The position numbers and the translations under genes are program-made. 64,000 bases of DNA from Gastranaerophilus sp944325835 (GTDB taxonomy: Bacteria > Cyanobacteriota > Vampirovibrionia > Gastranaerophilales > Gastranaerophilaceae): positions 1,488,001 through 1,552,000 of the forward strand of contig OZ007029.1 of NCBI GenBank assembly GCA_963931575.1. Reading direction: 5' to 3'. Below are positions 49,539 through 58,513 of this stretch, one piece after another. How positions within the stretch are numbered: position 1 is the first letter of the stretch; every line of letters begins with the position of its first letter. The notes below the pieces were generated by a model, which was given only the letters and a program-made list of their open reading frames with translations, ran no database searches and was not told the origin of the DNA.

Positions 49539-51911
49539 TATAAGAGTTCCGCCGAGGTAAATCAGCCAGGCCACAAACCATGCAATAGAGCATTGGACTA
49601 CAACAACAAGAAAAGCGGCTAATCGGCCGAGTTCTCTTCTGACTGTTGCAATCGTTGCCACGCAAGGGGTGTACAAAAGTGAAAACACCATAAATACAAA
49701 TGCACTCAATGGAGTAAATATAGTAGAAAGTTTTTCCGAACTCCCGTCAAGTAACACACTCAGCGTACTTACAACACTTTCTTTTGCCATAAATCCGGTC
49801 AAAAATGCAGTTGAAATCCGCCAGTCGTTTATTCCAAGAGGCTTGAAGATCGGCGCAATCACACTGCCTAAATATGCAAGCAGGCTTTGAGCGGAGTCAG
49901 ACGCTATATTTAATCTTATATCAAAGGTCTGTAAAAACCAGATTAAAATTGTTGCCCAGAAAATTATGGTAAAGGCTTTTGTCACAAAACCTCTAGCCTT
50001 TGTGTAAATAAGTCTGTAAATGTTTCTGGCACCCGGCATTCTGTAATTAGGCAGTTCCATTACAAACGGCGCGGGCTCGCCCTTGAATACAAAAAGTTTC
50101 ATAACAAATGCTGAGATAATTCCGACGATTATACCGAGAAGATACAGGCTTAAAACGACAAGCACCTGGTTTTCAGCAAAAAATGCCGCCGTAAATAGGG
50201 CGTAAATCGGCAGCTTGGCAGAACAACTCATAAAAGGGGTTAAAAATATCGTCATTTTTCTGTCACGTTCGGACGGCAATGTCCTTGTCGCCATAATTGC
50301 CGGAACAGAGCAGCCAAATCCGATTAGCATTGGAACAAAACTTCTGCCGGATAATCCGATTTTTCTGAGCAATTTATCCATAACAAAAGCCACACGTGCC
50401 ATATAACCGCTGTCCTCCAACAGGGAAAGAAAGAAAAACAAAACTACAATCACCGGTAAAAAACTCAACACACTTCCGACACCCGCAAAAACACCGTCTA
50501 TAACAAGAGAATGTACAACCGGATTTAATCCCCACGCCGTAAGTCCGGAATCAACGTAAGCCGTTATCTGCGCTATAAATTTTTCCATTAAATCAGATAA
50601 AAATGTTCCGACAGGCCCGAAAGTACAATAAAAAATAAAAGCCATAATCGCTAAAAATGCCGGAAGTGCCGTATAAGTTCCGGTTAAAACTTTATCAACA
50701 TTTTTCGACAATTTATCGCCAATTGTTTCAGAAGGCCTGAAAACAAAATCCTTAGACAGCTTTTCAATAAATCTAAACCGCATATCCGCAAGTGCAGCCT
50801 GCTTATCAAGCCCTCTTTCTTCTTCCATTTGTTTAATAATTTCATTGCACGCTTTCAGATCATTTTCATCAAGATTAAGCAGATCTATAATAAGCTGATC
50901 GCCTTCAGTCAACTTTGTAGCGGCAAATCTTACAGGAATATTTGCGCTTTGCGCATGGTTTTCGATTATGTGAATAATTGAGTGGATACATCTGTGTACA
51001 GCCCCGTCCGCGCCTGTACCGGCATCGCAAAAATCTAACCGCCCGGGATGTTCCTGATATGCCGCGACATTAATTGCATGTTCAATAAGTTCTTCAATAC
51101 CCTGATTTTTTGACGCTGAAATCGGAATAACCGGAACACCCAGCGTTGCTTCCAAACCGTTAACATCAACGCTTCCGCCGCTGGCGGTGACTTCATCCAT
51201 CATATTAAGGGCTATAACCATTGGCACATCAAGTTCAATAAGCTGCATTGTCAAAAGCAGATTTCTCTCAATATTTGTCGCATCCACAATATTTATTATC
51301 CCGTCAGGCTTTTCTTCCAGAATAAAATTGCGCGTTACAATCTCTTCATTACTATACGGCGACAAAGAATATATCCCCGGCAAGTCCGTTATCGTAATAT
51401 CCTTATGATTTTTCAACACACCCTTAGTCTGATCTACCGTTACTCCCGGGAAATTCCCGACATGCTGGTTTGAACCGGTAAGTTTGTTAAATAAAGTGGT
51501 TTTGCCGCAGTTTTGATTTCCGGCGAGCGCAAAACGCAGGTTTGATTTTGGTTTTATTACAGCGTTTTTTCTCGTTAAATAAACATGACTTTCGCCCTTT
51601 TGCGAGTGCTCTATCTCTCTAAATTGCTTATTTTTATACGGGCATGAGTCCGCATCGTGAATATCTCTTATAAAAATTTTTGAAGCATCATCTTTGCGTA
51701 AGGTTAATTCATATCCTCTCAGCCGCAGTTCAAGCGGATCGCCCATAGGCGCAGTTTTAATAAGCGTGACTTCCACGCCCGGAGTAAGCCCCATATCCAG
51801 AATATGCTGCCTTAAAGCTTTATTATCACTTTCAACCGATTCTATAAAAGCTTCCTTGCCTACCGGTAATTTATCTAAACTTTCTTGAGAAATGACTACT
51901 TTATTACTCAT
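49530..51911 (-). CDS. feoB: FeoA-FeoB fusion, ferrous iron transporter
   Basis: 793 residues from ATG 51911 (MSNKVVISQESLDKLPVGK), behind GGAGTATAAAT. FeoA SH3-like domain about 5-85, then the FeoB G domain: GNQNCGKTTLFNKLTGSNQH (G1), DLPGIYSLSPYSNEE (G3), NMMDE (G4), and the core gates with SFVPMLIGFGCSVPAIMATR and SCSAKLPIYALF. It takes up Fe2+ under anoxia. The DtxR-like regulator at 5.9 kb may control it, but no operator is visible here. Confidence 0.95.
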   Translation of the reverse strand: MSNKVVISQESLDKLPVGKEAFIESVESDNKALRQHILDMGLTPGVEVTLIKTAPMGDPLELRLRGYELTLRKDDASKIFIRDIHDADSCPYKNKQFREIEHSQKGESHVYLTRKNAVIKPKSNLRFALAGNQNCGKTTLFNKLTGSNQHVGNFPGVTVDQTKGVLKNHKDITITDLPGIYSLSPYSNEEIVTRNFILEEKPDGIINIVDATNIERNLLLTMQLIELDVPMVIALNMMDEVTASGGSVDVNGLEATLGVPVIPISASKNQGIEELIEHAINVAAYQEHPGRLDFCDAGTGADGAVHRCIHSIIHIIENHAQSANIPVRFAATKLTEGDQLIIDLLNLDENDLKACNEIIKQMEEERGLDKQAALADMRFRFIEKLSKDFVFRPSETIGDKLSKNVDKVLTGTYTALPAFLAIMAFIFYCTFGPVGTFLSDLMEKFIAQITAYVDSGLTAWGLNPVVHSLVIDGVFAGVGSVLSFLPVIVVLFFFLSLLEDSGYMARVAFVMDKLLRKIGLSGRSFVPMLIGFGCSVPAIMATRTLPSERDRKMTIFLTPFMSCSAKLPIYALFTAAFFAENQVLVVLSLYLLGIIVGIISAFVMKLFVFKGEPAPFVMELPNYRMPGARNIYRLIYTKARGFVTKAFTIIFWATILIWFLQTFDIRLNIASDSAQSLLAYLGSVIAPIFKPLGINDWRISTAFLTGFMAKESVVSTLSVLLDGSSEKLSTIFTPLSAFVFMVFSLLYTPCVATIATVRRELGRLAAFLVVVVQCSIAWFVAWLIYLGGTLISG

Positions 51912-51936
51912 ATTTATACTCCATAATTTAAATATC

Positions 51937-52479
51937 TCATCTAGAGCACAAGACTTTTTCTGGTGAATACAATTTTGATGTATCAACGCCCTCAAGTTCT
52001 AACAGTTTAATTTTTGTTTTTATTCCGCCTGCGTATCCCGTTAAGCTTCCGTTAGAACCTACGACTCTGTGGCACGGAATAATGACGGAAATCGGATTAT
52101 GTCCGACAGCACCCCCGACCGCCTGTGCGGACATCCGGCCTTTTTCTTTTACGATAATTGATGCGATTTCTCCGTAGGTCATAACCTTTCCGTAAGGTAT
52201 TGTACAAAGTATCTGCCATACCCTCTGCCGGAATTCACTGCCGGCTGGGGAAAGCGAAAGTCTTGAAATCTCAGGCTTCTGACCGCCAAAATATTCATCA
52301 AGCCACCTCTTTGTCTGTGTAAAAACCTCAAGCCTGCCATTTTCAATCATCACATCTTTTATGCTGCCGCCGAAATATTTCTGACCTTCCAGCCATAAAC
52401 CTACGAGATTTTTGCCGTCACTTGCCATTGTAAAAATCCCCAACGGCGAGCTGTAATTAGTTTTGTAATAAGTTCCCAT
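51937..52479 (-). CDS. ogt: Methylated-DNA--protein-cysteine methyltransferase
   Basis: 180 residues. Active site IIPCHRVVGSNGSLTGYAGG (PCHRV); HTH-like GKVMTYGEIASII before it. It repairs O6-alkylguanine by suicidal transfer. The ATG follows AAAAGGTGTAAATA. Twenty-five bases upstream of feoB in the same direction. Confidence 0.94.
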   Translation of the reverse strand: MGTYYKTNYSSPLGIFTMASDGKNLVGLWLEGQKYFGGSIKDVMIENGRLEVFTQTKRWLDEYFGGQKPEISRLSLSPAGSEFRQRVWQILCTIPYGKVMTYGEIASIIVKEKGRMSAQAVGGAVGHNPISVIIPCHRVVGSNGSLTGYAGGIKTKIKLLELEGVDTSKLYSPEKVLCSR

Positions 52480-52506
52480 TATTATTTACACCTTTTTTAT
52501 AAAGGC

Positions 52507-53127
52507 TTACCATTTCCCAAAATGCATTTTTTGTTTTGCGCTGTATTCAACCTGTTCAACCAGCGGCTTGTCCTCAGCAGGATAGCCGAGTCCAATGTAA
52601 CACGGCAAAAGATAATCCTGTGGTGCGCCTACAACCTTTGCTACATTTAAACCTTCTTCCCCGACAGGTATCCTCATAGAGCATGCCAGCCCTTCCGCAG
52701 TTGCTGCAAGAAAAATGTTTTCAATCACACACCAGATAGAAGAAAGCGGATTAAGCGAGCTTACTGATGTCGGATTCATAACTCCGGCGTTAGATTTGAA
52801 AAACGGCAGAATAATATGCGACGCATTCATTAACATTGAATACTGCCGCGGCATAGCAATTGCATACATTTTTTGCTGCGCAGTGCCTTCAACAAGAATT
52901 TGTTTTAAAATTTCAAGCTGCGGTTCAACTCCTTTCTTAATAAATTGAAGAGCTGCTTCTTTGTCTTTCTTATCCTGTAAAATAACAAATTCCCAGTTTC
53001 TTAAATGATCGTGTGTCGGCGCCTGCAGCCCGGCATTTATAATTTTTTCCAGAATTTCTTCAGGGACAATTTTATCTTGAAAGTCACGCGTAATCCTTCT
53101 GTTATAGATCGCATCATATAGTTCCAT
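52507..53127 (-). CDS. Nitroreductase family protein
   Basis: 206 residues. YDAIYNRRITRDFQDKIVPE is the FMN-binding N-terminus, followed by APTHDHLRNWEFVILQDK; PCYIGLGYPAEDKP lies near the end. FMN-dependent NAD(P)H oxidoreductases of this type reduce nitroaromatics, quinones or flavins. The ATG follows AAATAAGGAGGCCCTGCC. Substrate unknown. Confidence 0.9.
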   Translation of the reverse strand: MELYDAIYNRRITRDFQDKIVPEEILEKIINAGLQAPTHDHLRNWEFVILQDKKDKEAALQFIKKGVEPQLEILKQILVEGTAQQKMYAIAMPRQYSMLMNASHIILPFFKSNAGVMNPTSVSSLNPLSSIWCVIENIFLAATAEGLACSMRIPVGEEGLNVAKVVGAPQDYLLPCYIGLGYPAEDKPLVEQVEYSAKQKMHFGKW

Positions 53128-53272
53128 GGCAGGGCCTCCTTATTTCTGCTGTAATTATACAATAAACAAGATTTATTGTCGGGCAAGTCATTTTATTATT
53201 AAGCCAATAAAGGTTTGATTTCTTGTTTCACAAGGCTTGATTATTATCTTGTAACAATTGTTTTACAGCATT

Positions 53273-53473
53273 TTACATTCTTTTATTTCGTTCAGCTTGG
53301 ATTTTATCACTCCAAACAACTTCTCCGGCAGTGTTAATACAATATCTTTCACCGTTTTTTATTACCCAAGTTAATTTTTGATAGAACGGCTCAGCATATT
53401 CGTATCGTTCATTATTTATAAATTTTCCCTGTTTATTATCAATATATGTATAATATCCTTCAATAATAACCAA
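53273..53473 (-). pseudogene. Fragment with WG-repeat-like sequence
   Basis: 66 codons from a TTG with no convincing ribosome binding site. YYTYIDNKQGKFINNERYEY and WVIKNGERYCINTAGEVVWS resemble WG beta-repeats. A stop lies immediately upstream in frame, and the lipoprotein-like ORF at 53487-53633 lies right before it. I read the pair as a degraded gene, but a short real gene is not excluded. Confidence 0.5.
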
Positions 53474-53486
53474 TCATTTTGATATT

Positions 53487-53633
53487 TCAAATGGTATAAA
53501 TCATTGTATTCTGTATTACACATCCTGATGTGAATGAAATAGTTAAAATTAAAATTAAATACATAAATTTTAACAAATTTTTATAAGATTTGTCTTTTAT
53601 ATTATCAATATATGCTTCCGGCGATATCATCAT
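53487..53633 (-). CDS. Small lipoprotein-like ORF, 48 aa
   Basis: MMISPEAYIDNIKDKSYKNL followed by a hydrophobic helix LILILTISFTSGC, a plausible lipobox (TSGC). A good AATTAAGGAGCAAGAAT ribosome binding site. It stops just before the WG-like fragment and was probably its N-terminal part before a frameshift. Confidence 0.5.
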   Translation of the reverse strand: MMISPEAYIDNIKDKSYKNLLKFMYLILILTISFTSGCVIQNTMIYTI

Positions 53634-53752
53634 ATTCTTGCTCCTTAATTAAAAATTTTCAAGATATTGTTCTATTAAGGGAGAACCTTTTTGTAATTCG
53701 ACAAATTGGTCTAACATCCAATTGCAAGAATATTGTTTCGTATCAGTATTTT

Positions 53753-54178
53753 TTATAACATCTTTAATTGTCGAATGTTTTCAAAAACAAAAATTATCTC
53801 ATCATACATATCTTCACCGATTTTTCTATAGCGAGATACATATTCAGCCGGTTTTGAAGTATAGTTTATTTTTATATCTGACAATTTTTGTCCGATAAGA
53901 TTTTTTGTATAGTATTTGCTAACATCTTTCCAGGCTGAACAGGCTTCAATACAAGAGAGTTCTTCAAATGTTAAAGTATTTATTCCTATTTGTGCATTAC
54001 TAAATTCGCAATAATTTATTTCAAAATGAATATCACCAAAACACAAAACCAATGGTTCATCAAGACTAAGAGAAACATTATGTGTCGGAATTGTGGAGAT
54101 AGTTTTTTTATGCATATTTTCTCCAACAAACCAATCATTTTTCATCAGCATACTTAACACAACGGTTTTCTTGTTCAT
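53753..54178 (-). pseudogene. Hypothetical protein, C-terminal part of a split gene
   Basis: 141 codons. DEPLVLCFGDIHFEINYCEF and NAQIGINTLTFEELSCIEAC are the core. Its frame begins inside the 62-codon ORF upstream. Removing one A of the run at GATGAAAAATGATTGG joins the two into ...YADENDWFVGEN..., which suggests one gene split by a frameshift. Function unknown. Confidence 0.55.
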
Positions 54179-54323
54179 CTATACCGGTGCTGGTATAGAT
54201 ATGCCCCATAATCATAATTTTATCAAGGGGTTTACCAATCAATTCTTTTTTTATAACCTCCAAAAATTCCGAAAGTTCTTTTGCTGTATAGTAGTATTTG
54301 GCGTTCCATTTGCAATTTGACAT
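54135..54323 (-). pseudogene. Hypothetical protein, N-terminal part of a split gene
   Basis: 62 codons, ATG behind AAGGGTTTTAAT. ELIGKPLDKIMIMGHIYTS lies near the end and echoes LIGQKLSDIKI of the next ORF. It overlaps that ORF by 44 bases in another frame. Probably the first third of the same gene. Confidence 0.55.
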
Positions 54324-54333
54324 ATTAAAACCC

Positions 54334-55455
54334 TTATAACTTCATTTTATTCTCTCTGTAACTTGCGTATTTGATATACTCTTTGAGCACAGTTACAAAA
54401 TCAGAAACTGTCAGATTATCTTTATTGCTTATATTATTAGCAAGGTTTTTAATAATCTGTTCTAATTCATTTTTTTCTTCTTTTGTTGCATCTTTACTTT
54501 CAACTTGTCCGTTTGCATAGATAAGAACTTTTTTATTTTTAAACTCGCATGATATTGCTTGATGATATCCTTTATCAAGTAATTGATTGTAGATATCCGT
54601 TAATGACATTTCTTTTTTGTATTCAAAATCTTTACTGTTAATAAAACGAATAATATCTTTTGTTTTATATGTATAAAATAATTTTCTAAAAATTTTATTT
54701 CCGCAACACCAATAATAGTAATCATTTGCAAGATAGCAATTGAACCTTTCTTTAGTGTCAAAATCTATAATATGTTCTTCTGACTTTTCTCTTATAATTG
54801 ATTGAAAAACTTTAAATTCCTTCGATTTATTAATATTCCAATTTAGGCAAGTATATTCCTGCGGTGCATTAAAAGTTGCCGTATCAAATTCCCACTTTAA
54901 ATTTTGTGCAAATTTTTCCTGTAATTTGAATTCATTAAATAATTTATTGTGTTTTTCTATATATTTTTGTAATGTCAAATTAAGATTTTGAAATTCCTTA
55001 TAAAACAACTCTTTTGAAATTAATTTATCAATTTCGGTTTCTATATTAAAATCACCATAATACTGAACTATAAATCTTACTTTGTCTTGATATTCCCAAG
55101 CCAAAAATTTAGTATAGGTATATTCTTCAATAGAAAGATTTGCATAACCACATGATTTTAATCGATTAATAAATTTAGGAATATCAGACAGTAAATCTTC
55201 CGCAATAGTTATAATTTTGTCTTTTTTATGTCCAAAACTTATAGTTATATCGGTTCCGCTTTCAAAATCATCAATATCATTGGGTTCCCATATGTTTTCC
55301 TCATCTTCTCCTTCTCCCTTTACTATAATTTTGAAACTAGTTGTTCTTTTTTTAATTTTAGGGTATGGCATAGTTTCTTTAGAATAATAAAATTTGTTAT
55401 CAAAAGGATTGTAAATTAAATCTGTTGCACGGTGTATATAGTTTGCTTCCGGCAT
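54334..55455 (-). CDS. Hypothetical protein, 373 aa
   Basis: 373 residues, soluble, lysine- and tyrosine-rich. The N-terminus (MPEANYIHRATDLIYNPFDN) is followed by an acidic segment (GEGEDEENIWEPNDIDDFES) and helical regions; NDYYYWCCGNKIFRKLFYTY lies in the middle. It is more AT-rich than the core genes. The ribosome binding site is weak. I do not recognise a family. In a run of minus-strand accessory genes. Confidence 0.6.
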   Translation of the reverse strand: MPEANYIHRATDLIYNPFDNKFYYSKETMPYPKIKKRTTSFKIIVKGEGEDEENIWEPNDIDDFESGTDITISFGHKKDKIITIAEDLLSDIPKFINRLKSCGYANLSIEEYTYTKFLAWEYQDKVRFIVQYYGDFNIETEIDKLISKELFYKEFQNLNLTLQKYIEKHNKLFNEFKLQEKFAQNLKWEFDTATFNAPQEYTCLNWNINKSKEFKVFQSIIREKSEEHIIDFDTKERFNCYLANDYYYWCCGNKIFRKLFYTYKTKDIIRFINSKDFEYKKEMSLTDIYNQLLDKGYHQAISCEFKNKKVLIYANGQVESKDATKEEKNELEQIIKNLANNISNKDNLTVSDFVTVLKEYIKYASYRENKMKL

Positions 55456-55482
55456 GGTATTTTGAAAAGGAATATCTTTTTT

Positions 55483-55662
55483 TTAAACACATCTTGACGA
55501 AACATAACATTCATAATCACACCAGTTGTTTTTCTTTTTAATTTCGTCACACCTTTTTCTGCATTCATTTTCCTCCCCACTCATAATAGCATAATACCAA
55601 CCGTCACTATTTTCGGTTTTGTATAGGATTGTGCATACTGTATATAAAGATTTATCATTCAT
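55483..55662 (-). CDS. Small hypothetical protein, 59 aa
   Basis: From ATG 55662 (MNDKSLYTVCTILYKTENSD), behind GAGGTGATAAAT. Four Cys near the C-terminus (CRKRCDEIKKK, CDYECYVSSRC) could bind metal or form disulphides. It is divergent from the WYL regulator, 86 bases away. Function unknown. Confidence 0.55.
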   Translation of the reverse strand: MNDKSLYTVCTILYKTENSDGWYYAIMSGEENECRKRCDEIKKKNNWCDYECYVSSRCV

Positions 55663-55748
55663 ATTTATCACCTCAATTATATTTTAATTTTACATTGCGA
55701 CAAATGTGGTCATATTAGTGTATAATAAATTTAGTTTAGGAGAAAGTT

Positions 55749-56711
55749 ATGTCAGACAAACCAAGATACTCAAGAATATCAGATATTTTAGACCTTGCGA
55801 TTTTTATGTCGTCAAAAATTCAAGGGGTCACAATAACAGAGATTGCGCAACGGTACAATGTTTCCCGAAGAACAGCTGAGCGTATGCGCGACAGCCTGAC
55901 CTGTATTTTCCCGTCTGTTGATGAAATTGAAACAGACGACACACAAAAACACTGGGGGTTTATTAATTATTCCATTTCAAACCTTATTTCATTTACACCG
56001 AAAGAAATTGCAAATATTGAACAGCTTCAAAGGCGTACCACAAATAAAGAAATGAAAGAGGAGCTTGGTAAAACAATTGAAAAACTAAAATCTCTGAATA
56101 AAAAGCATTCTCTGCCATTAGAAAACAATATTGAACTTTATATGCAGACAGAAGGCTACGCTGTTCGTCAGATGCCACAGTACAAAATCAGTCTAGAAAC
56201 ATTAGAGGTTATTCGAGAAGCTGTTCAGCACTCAAAAATGGTTACAGGAATTTATCATGACAAAGAGCGGTTAATTGAGCCTTTAGGAATGATTTACGGT
56301 GAAAAAATTTATCTTATTGCAAAAGAAAAAGCAAAGGGGGACGGAATTTATAATTATCTTTTGCACAAATTTGAAAATCTGAAATTAACAGACAAAATCT
56401 TTGATAAAGACGATTTTAACTTACAGGAATATACAAATTTATCCTTTGGTGTTTATCACGGAGAAATTTTGGAAGTAGAACTATTGTTTTCCAAAGATTT
56501 GGCGAAGGAAGCAAGCCAATTTAATTTTCATCCGACACAATCCGGGAATTGGAATGATGACGGAACTTACACCGTAAACTTTAAAGCAAGCGGCAGCAGG
56601 GAAATTATCTGGCACGTATTCCGCTGGGGCGCCGGATGCAAGATTATTGCACCGGAATCCCTTAAAGAGGAATATATAAAATATTTAAAAGAAAATTTGG
56701 GGAATTACTAA
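55749..56711 (+). CDS. WYL-domain transcriptional regulator
   Basis: 320 residues. N-terminal winged HTH (GVTITEIAQRYNVSRRTAER) and the WYL domain about 145-220 (VTGIYHDKERLIEPLGMIYG then EKIYLIAKEKA); the exact WYL triad is YLI here. A C-terminal WCX region follows (EVELLFSKDLAKEASQF). Such regulators often bind nucleic-acid ligands and guard defence or stress genes. The ATG follows TAGGAGAAAGTT. Possible targets are the divergent small genes at 53-55.7 kb. Confidence 0.85.
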   Translation: MSDKPRYSRISDILDLAIFMSSKIQGVTITEIAQRYNVSRRTAERMRDSLTCIFPSVDEIETDDTQKHWGFINYSISNLISFTPKEIANIEQLQRRTTNKEMKEELGKTIEKLKSLNKKHSLPLENNIELYMQTEGYAVRQMPQYKISLETLEVIREAVQHSKMVTGIYHDKERLIEPLGMIYGEKIYLIAKEKAKGDGIYNYLLHKFENLKLTDKIFDKDDFNLQEYTNLSFGVYHGEILEVELLFSKDLAKEASQFNFHPTQSGNWNDDGTYTVNFKASGSREIIWHVFRWGAGCKIIAPESLKEEYIKYLKENLGNY

Positions 56712-56986
56712 TAAATATAGTTGTCATCATCAACTAAGTCATTTGAAATATATTTTTCAAACAAATCAACCAAACCCAATGCTTTGCCTTCGGTGGACAT
56801 TTTTACCATTTCAAACACACGTTTGTTAAAACAAATTGCTTCATTTTTACCGTTTAGGACAGTAATACGCTTGCAATTATTTTGTTCTAGACTGGTCATA
56901 AGATTTGTGTGAAAAACAGTGCTTAAATTGTAATCTTTTATTTTTGTTATATCAAAACCATACAAACCAAAGTTCTCTATGGGCAA
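56708..56986 (-). CDS. Hypothetical protein, 92 aa
   Basis: 92 residues from a TTG at 56986 with a weak ribosome binding site. KRITVLNGKNEAICFNKRVF and FEKYISNDLVDDDNYIY are visible. It overlaps the 3' end of the WYL gene by four bases (convergent). It may be the tail of a longer broken gene reaching to 57198. Function unknown. Confidence 0.45.
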   Translation of the reverse strand: MPIENFGLYGFDITKIKDYNLSTVFHTNLMTSLEQNNCKRITVLNGKNEAICFNKRVFEMVKMSTEGKALGLVDLFEKYISNDLVDDDNYIY

Positions 56987-57045
56987 GATAAGTTTTGTTT
57001 GGAATATTTATATCCCGGCAAAAGCACTCTGAATCCTCGCAATCT

Positions 57046-57198
57046 TCATAACCCCATAGCCAACGCGGTGAAGGTGCTGCCAAAAACCTTTTCTTCACGT
57101 GCGATATATTTCCCCTTTTGAATCGCAAGCCTTAATGAACGTTTACTCGTCAATCCCTTTATCTCATCTATTTTATTAATATTTATATATTCTTCCAT
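57046..57198 (-). pseudogene. Truncated DNA-binding ORF, possibly transposase N-terminus
   Basis: 50 codons: MEEYININKIDEIKGLTSKR SLRLAIQKGKYIAREEKVFG. This resembles the N-terminal winged-helix part of Mu-type transposase or phage DNA-binding proteins (residues numbered 1-40). It stops early; a +1 frame continues for 30 codons (AAPSPRWLWGYEDCEDSECF), so a frameshift is likely. Remnant of a mobile element at the flank of the island. Confidence 0.45.
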
Positions 57199-57446
57199 AC
57201 TCACAGAATAACTCTGAAGATACAGAATGGAACACCATTTCCGAGCTTTGTGTCAGTTTTGTATCAATTAAAAAATATTTTTCTCAAACTTGATGAAAAT
57301 TCTTCCGACCTTAAGAAAAATTTTCCGGCTAGCGGATTTTCGGTAGGGTGAAACCTAAACACAAAGTCACTTTAAGTAGTAAAATCATTTTAACCGTACA
57401 GGATTGAAATGTCTGGTGTAATACAGATAAAACGAAAACGCACTAA
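57199..57446. other. Gene-free stretch before the tRNA fragment
   Basis: 248 bases. I see no gene. CTTCCGACCTTAAG and TTTTCCGGCTAGCGG are not repeated elsewhere. It may be remnant DNA of the mobile-element flank. Confidence 0.4.
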
Positions 57447-57470
57447 AAAAGAGCCTTTTCAGGCTCTTTC
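57447..57470 (-). terminator. Terminator after the tRNA 3' fragment
   Basis: On the minus strand AAAGAGCCT / AGGCTCTTT with a four-base loop is followed by a T-run. It lies five bases after the CCA-like end, as expected for a tRNA gene transcribed leftward. Confidence 0.85.
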
Positions 57471-57474
57471 AAAA

Positions 57475-57503
57475 TGGAGGAGGAGGTGGGATTCGAACCC
57501 ATT
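57475..57503 (-). tRNA. tRNA (or tmRNA) 3'-end fragment: integration site of the island
   Basis: The minus strand reads GGGTTCGAATCCCACCTCC and then TCCTCCA: a T-stem/loop (GGG TTCGAAT CCC), the 3' strand of an acceptor stem (CTCCTCC) and CCA. No D-arm, anticodon arm or 5' acceptor strand (GGAGGAG) precedes it, so only the 3' end is present. Site-specific tyrosine integrases use exactly this segment as att. The full tRNA should lie at the other end of the element, beyond the window. Confidence 0.8.
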
Positions 57504-57646
57504 TCTATAATTTTCGTAACCTGTTGTAAATTGTCAAAAGTCTTGTTTTTGTTGATATTTAGATACAATTTCATACTGTAACTTCCCGAAAACTATAGTC
57601 CCCTTGCGTAAAATTAGTCCCCAAACAGTCCCCTAAATTTTTAATT
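57504..57646. other. Left end of the integrated element
   Basis: 143 bases without a gene. GTCCCC occurs three times in 40 bases (57598, 57620, 57629: AGTCCCC, TAGTCCCC, AGTCCCC), a possible arm-site array for the integrase. Confidence 0.4.
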
Positions 57647-58390
57647 TTAGTTATTGTTTTGTTCTTTTGCTATTCTTGCGCAATGCCAATTTTCAGGCAA
57701 CATTTTTAGCCAACCTAACATAATTTCATTATTTTTTGCTTCTGTTACAAGATCTACCCCCATAAGCTTATCTGAACAAGTTATTTGCTCTTTGTATATG
57801 TCTGTAAGCATATAAGTTAAGTATCTATGCAGTAAAATCGAAAAATAAATTAAGCTATCACAAGTATCATACAATGTTTCAATTATACTTTTAATTTTTG
57901 ATATATGGATATACTCAGAATTTGCAGCTTTCCTTTCATCATCAGTTAATGTAAAGTTATTAAAGACTAATATTGTATCATTTAGTTTTTCTTCATACTG
58001 TAAAACTTGATTTAAAGCACTTATAGCACCTTTGCTTGTATTAATCAAAAAATTATAATCTTTAATGTTAATAGGCAATAACCAAGAAGAAAATGGATAT
58101 TTTTCGGTCGCTATAGTTAAATTCCCTAAATTTATTGCTTTAAGTTTTGGAATTAAAGTTTTATCTCGATAATCAATTAAAGCCGGCGTTTGGAGTTCAA
58201 TTAAAGTATGTAATATTATTGCTTTATTAATATTTAACTTATGTTCTTCCCTTTCTCGTCTTTTATCTGTTAGCCAAGCCCCAAAATATACTGCACCAAA
58301 AGAAGCAATCGCCGTTATAAATGGAGTTGCTACTTGCCACCAATTTATGGTTTGAGTTGTTTTTGCTGTATTTAAAACTAAATCTAACAT
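57647..58390 (-). CDS. Island cargo: single-TM membrane protein of unknown function
   Basis: 247 residues. One transmembrane helix about 17-40 (WWQVATPFITAIASFGAVYF), then a basic stop-transfer DKRREREEHK and a helical cytosolic region. It lies next to the 602-aa gene in the same direction (124-base gap) at the end of the element opposite the integrase, the usual cargo position. Single-TM helical proteins of this sort occur as membrane effectors in anti-phage systems, but I do not recognise this one. Confidence 0.6.
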   Translation of the reverse strand: MLDLVLNTAKTTQTINWWQVATPFITAIASFGAVYFGAWLTDKRREREEHKLNINKAIILHTLIELQTPALIDYRDKTLIPKLKAINLGNLTIATEKYPFSSWLLPINIKDYNFLINTSKGAISALNQVLQYEEKLNDTILVFNNFTLTDDERKAANSEYIHISKIKSIIETLYDTCDSLIYFSILLHRYLTYMLTDIYKEQITCSDKLMGVDLVTEAKNNEIMLGWLKMLPENWHCARIAKEQNNN

Positions 58391-58513
58391 TTAAGCCTGC
58401 TTCATTTTACAAAAATTATAATACAAAATAATTAATTTTATCTAAATTACAATTCATTTATCAAATGAACATATAAATCTTTACCCGTTCATATAACCTG
58501 TAAAATTAGTTAT

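Noticed and set aside
57475..57503. Complete tRNA gene
   Set aside because: No D-arm, anticodon arm or 5' acceptor strand upstream on the minus strand; only the 3' end is present.
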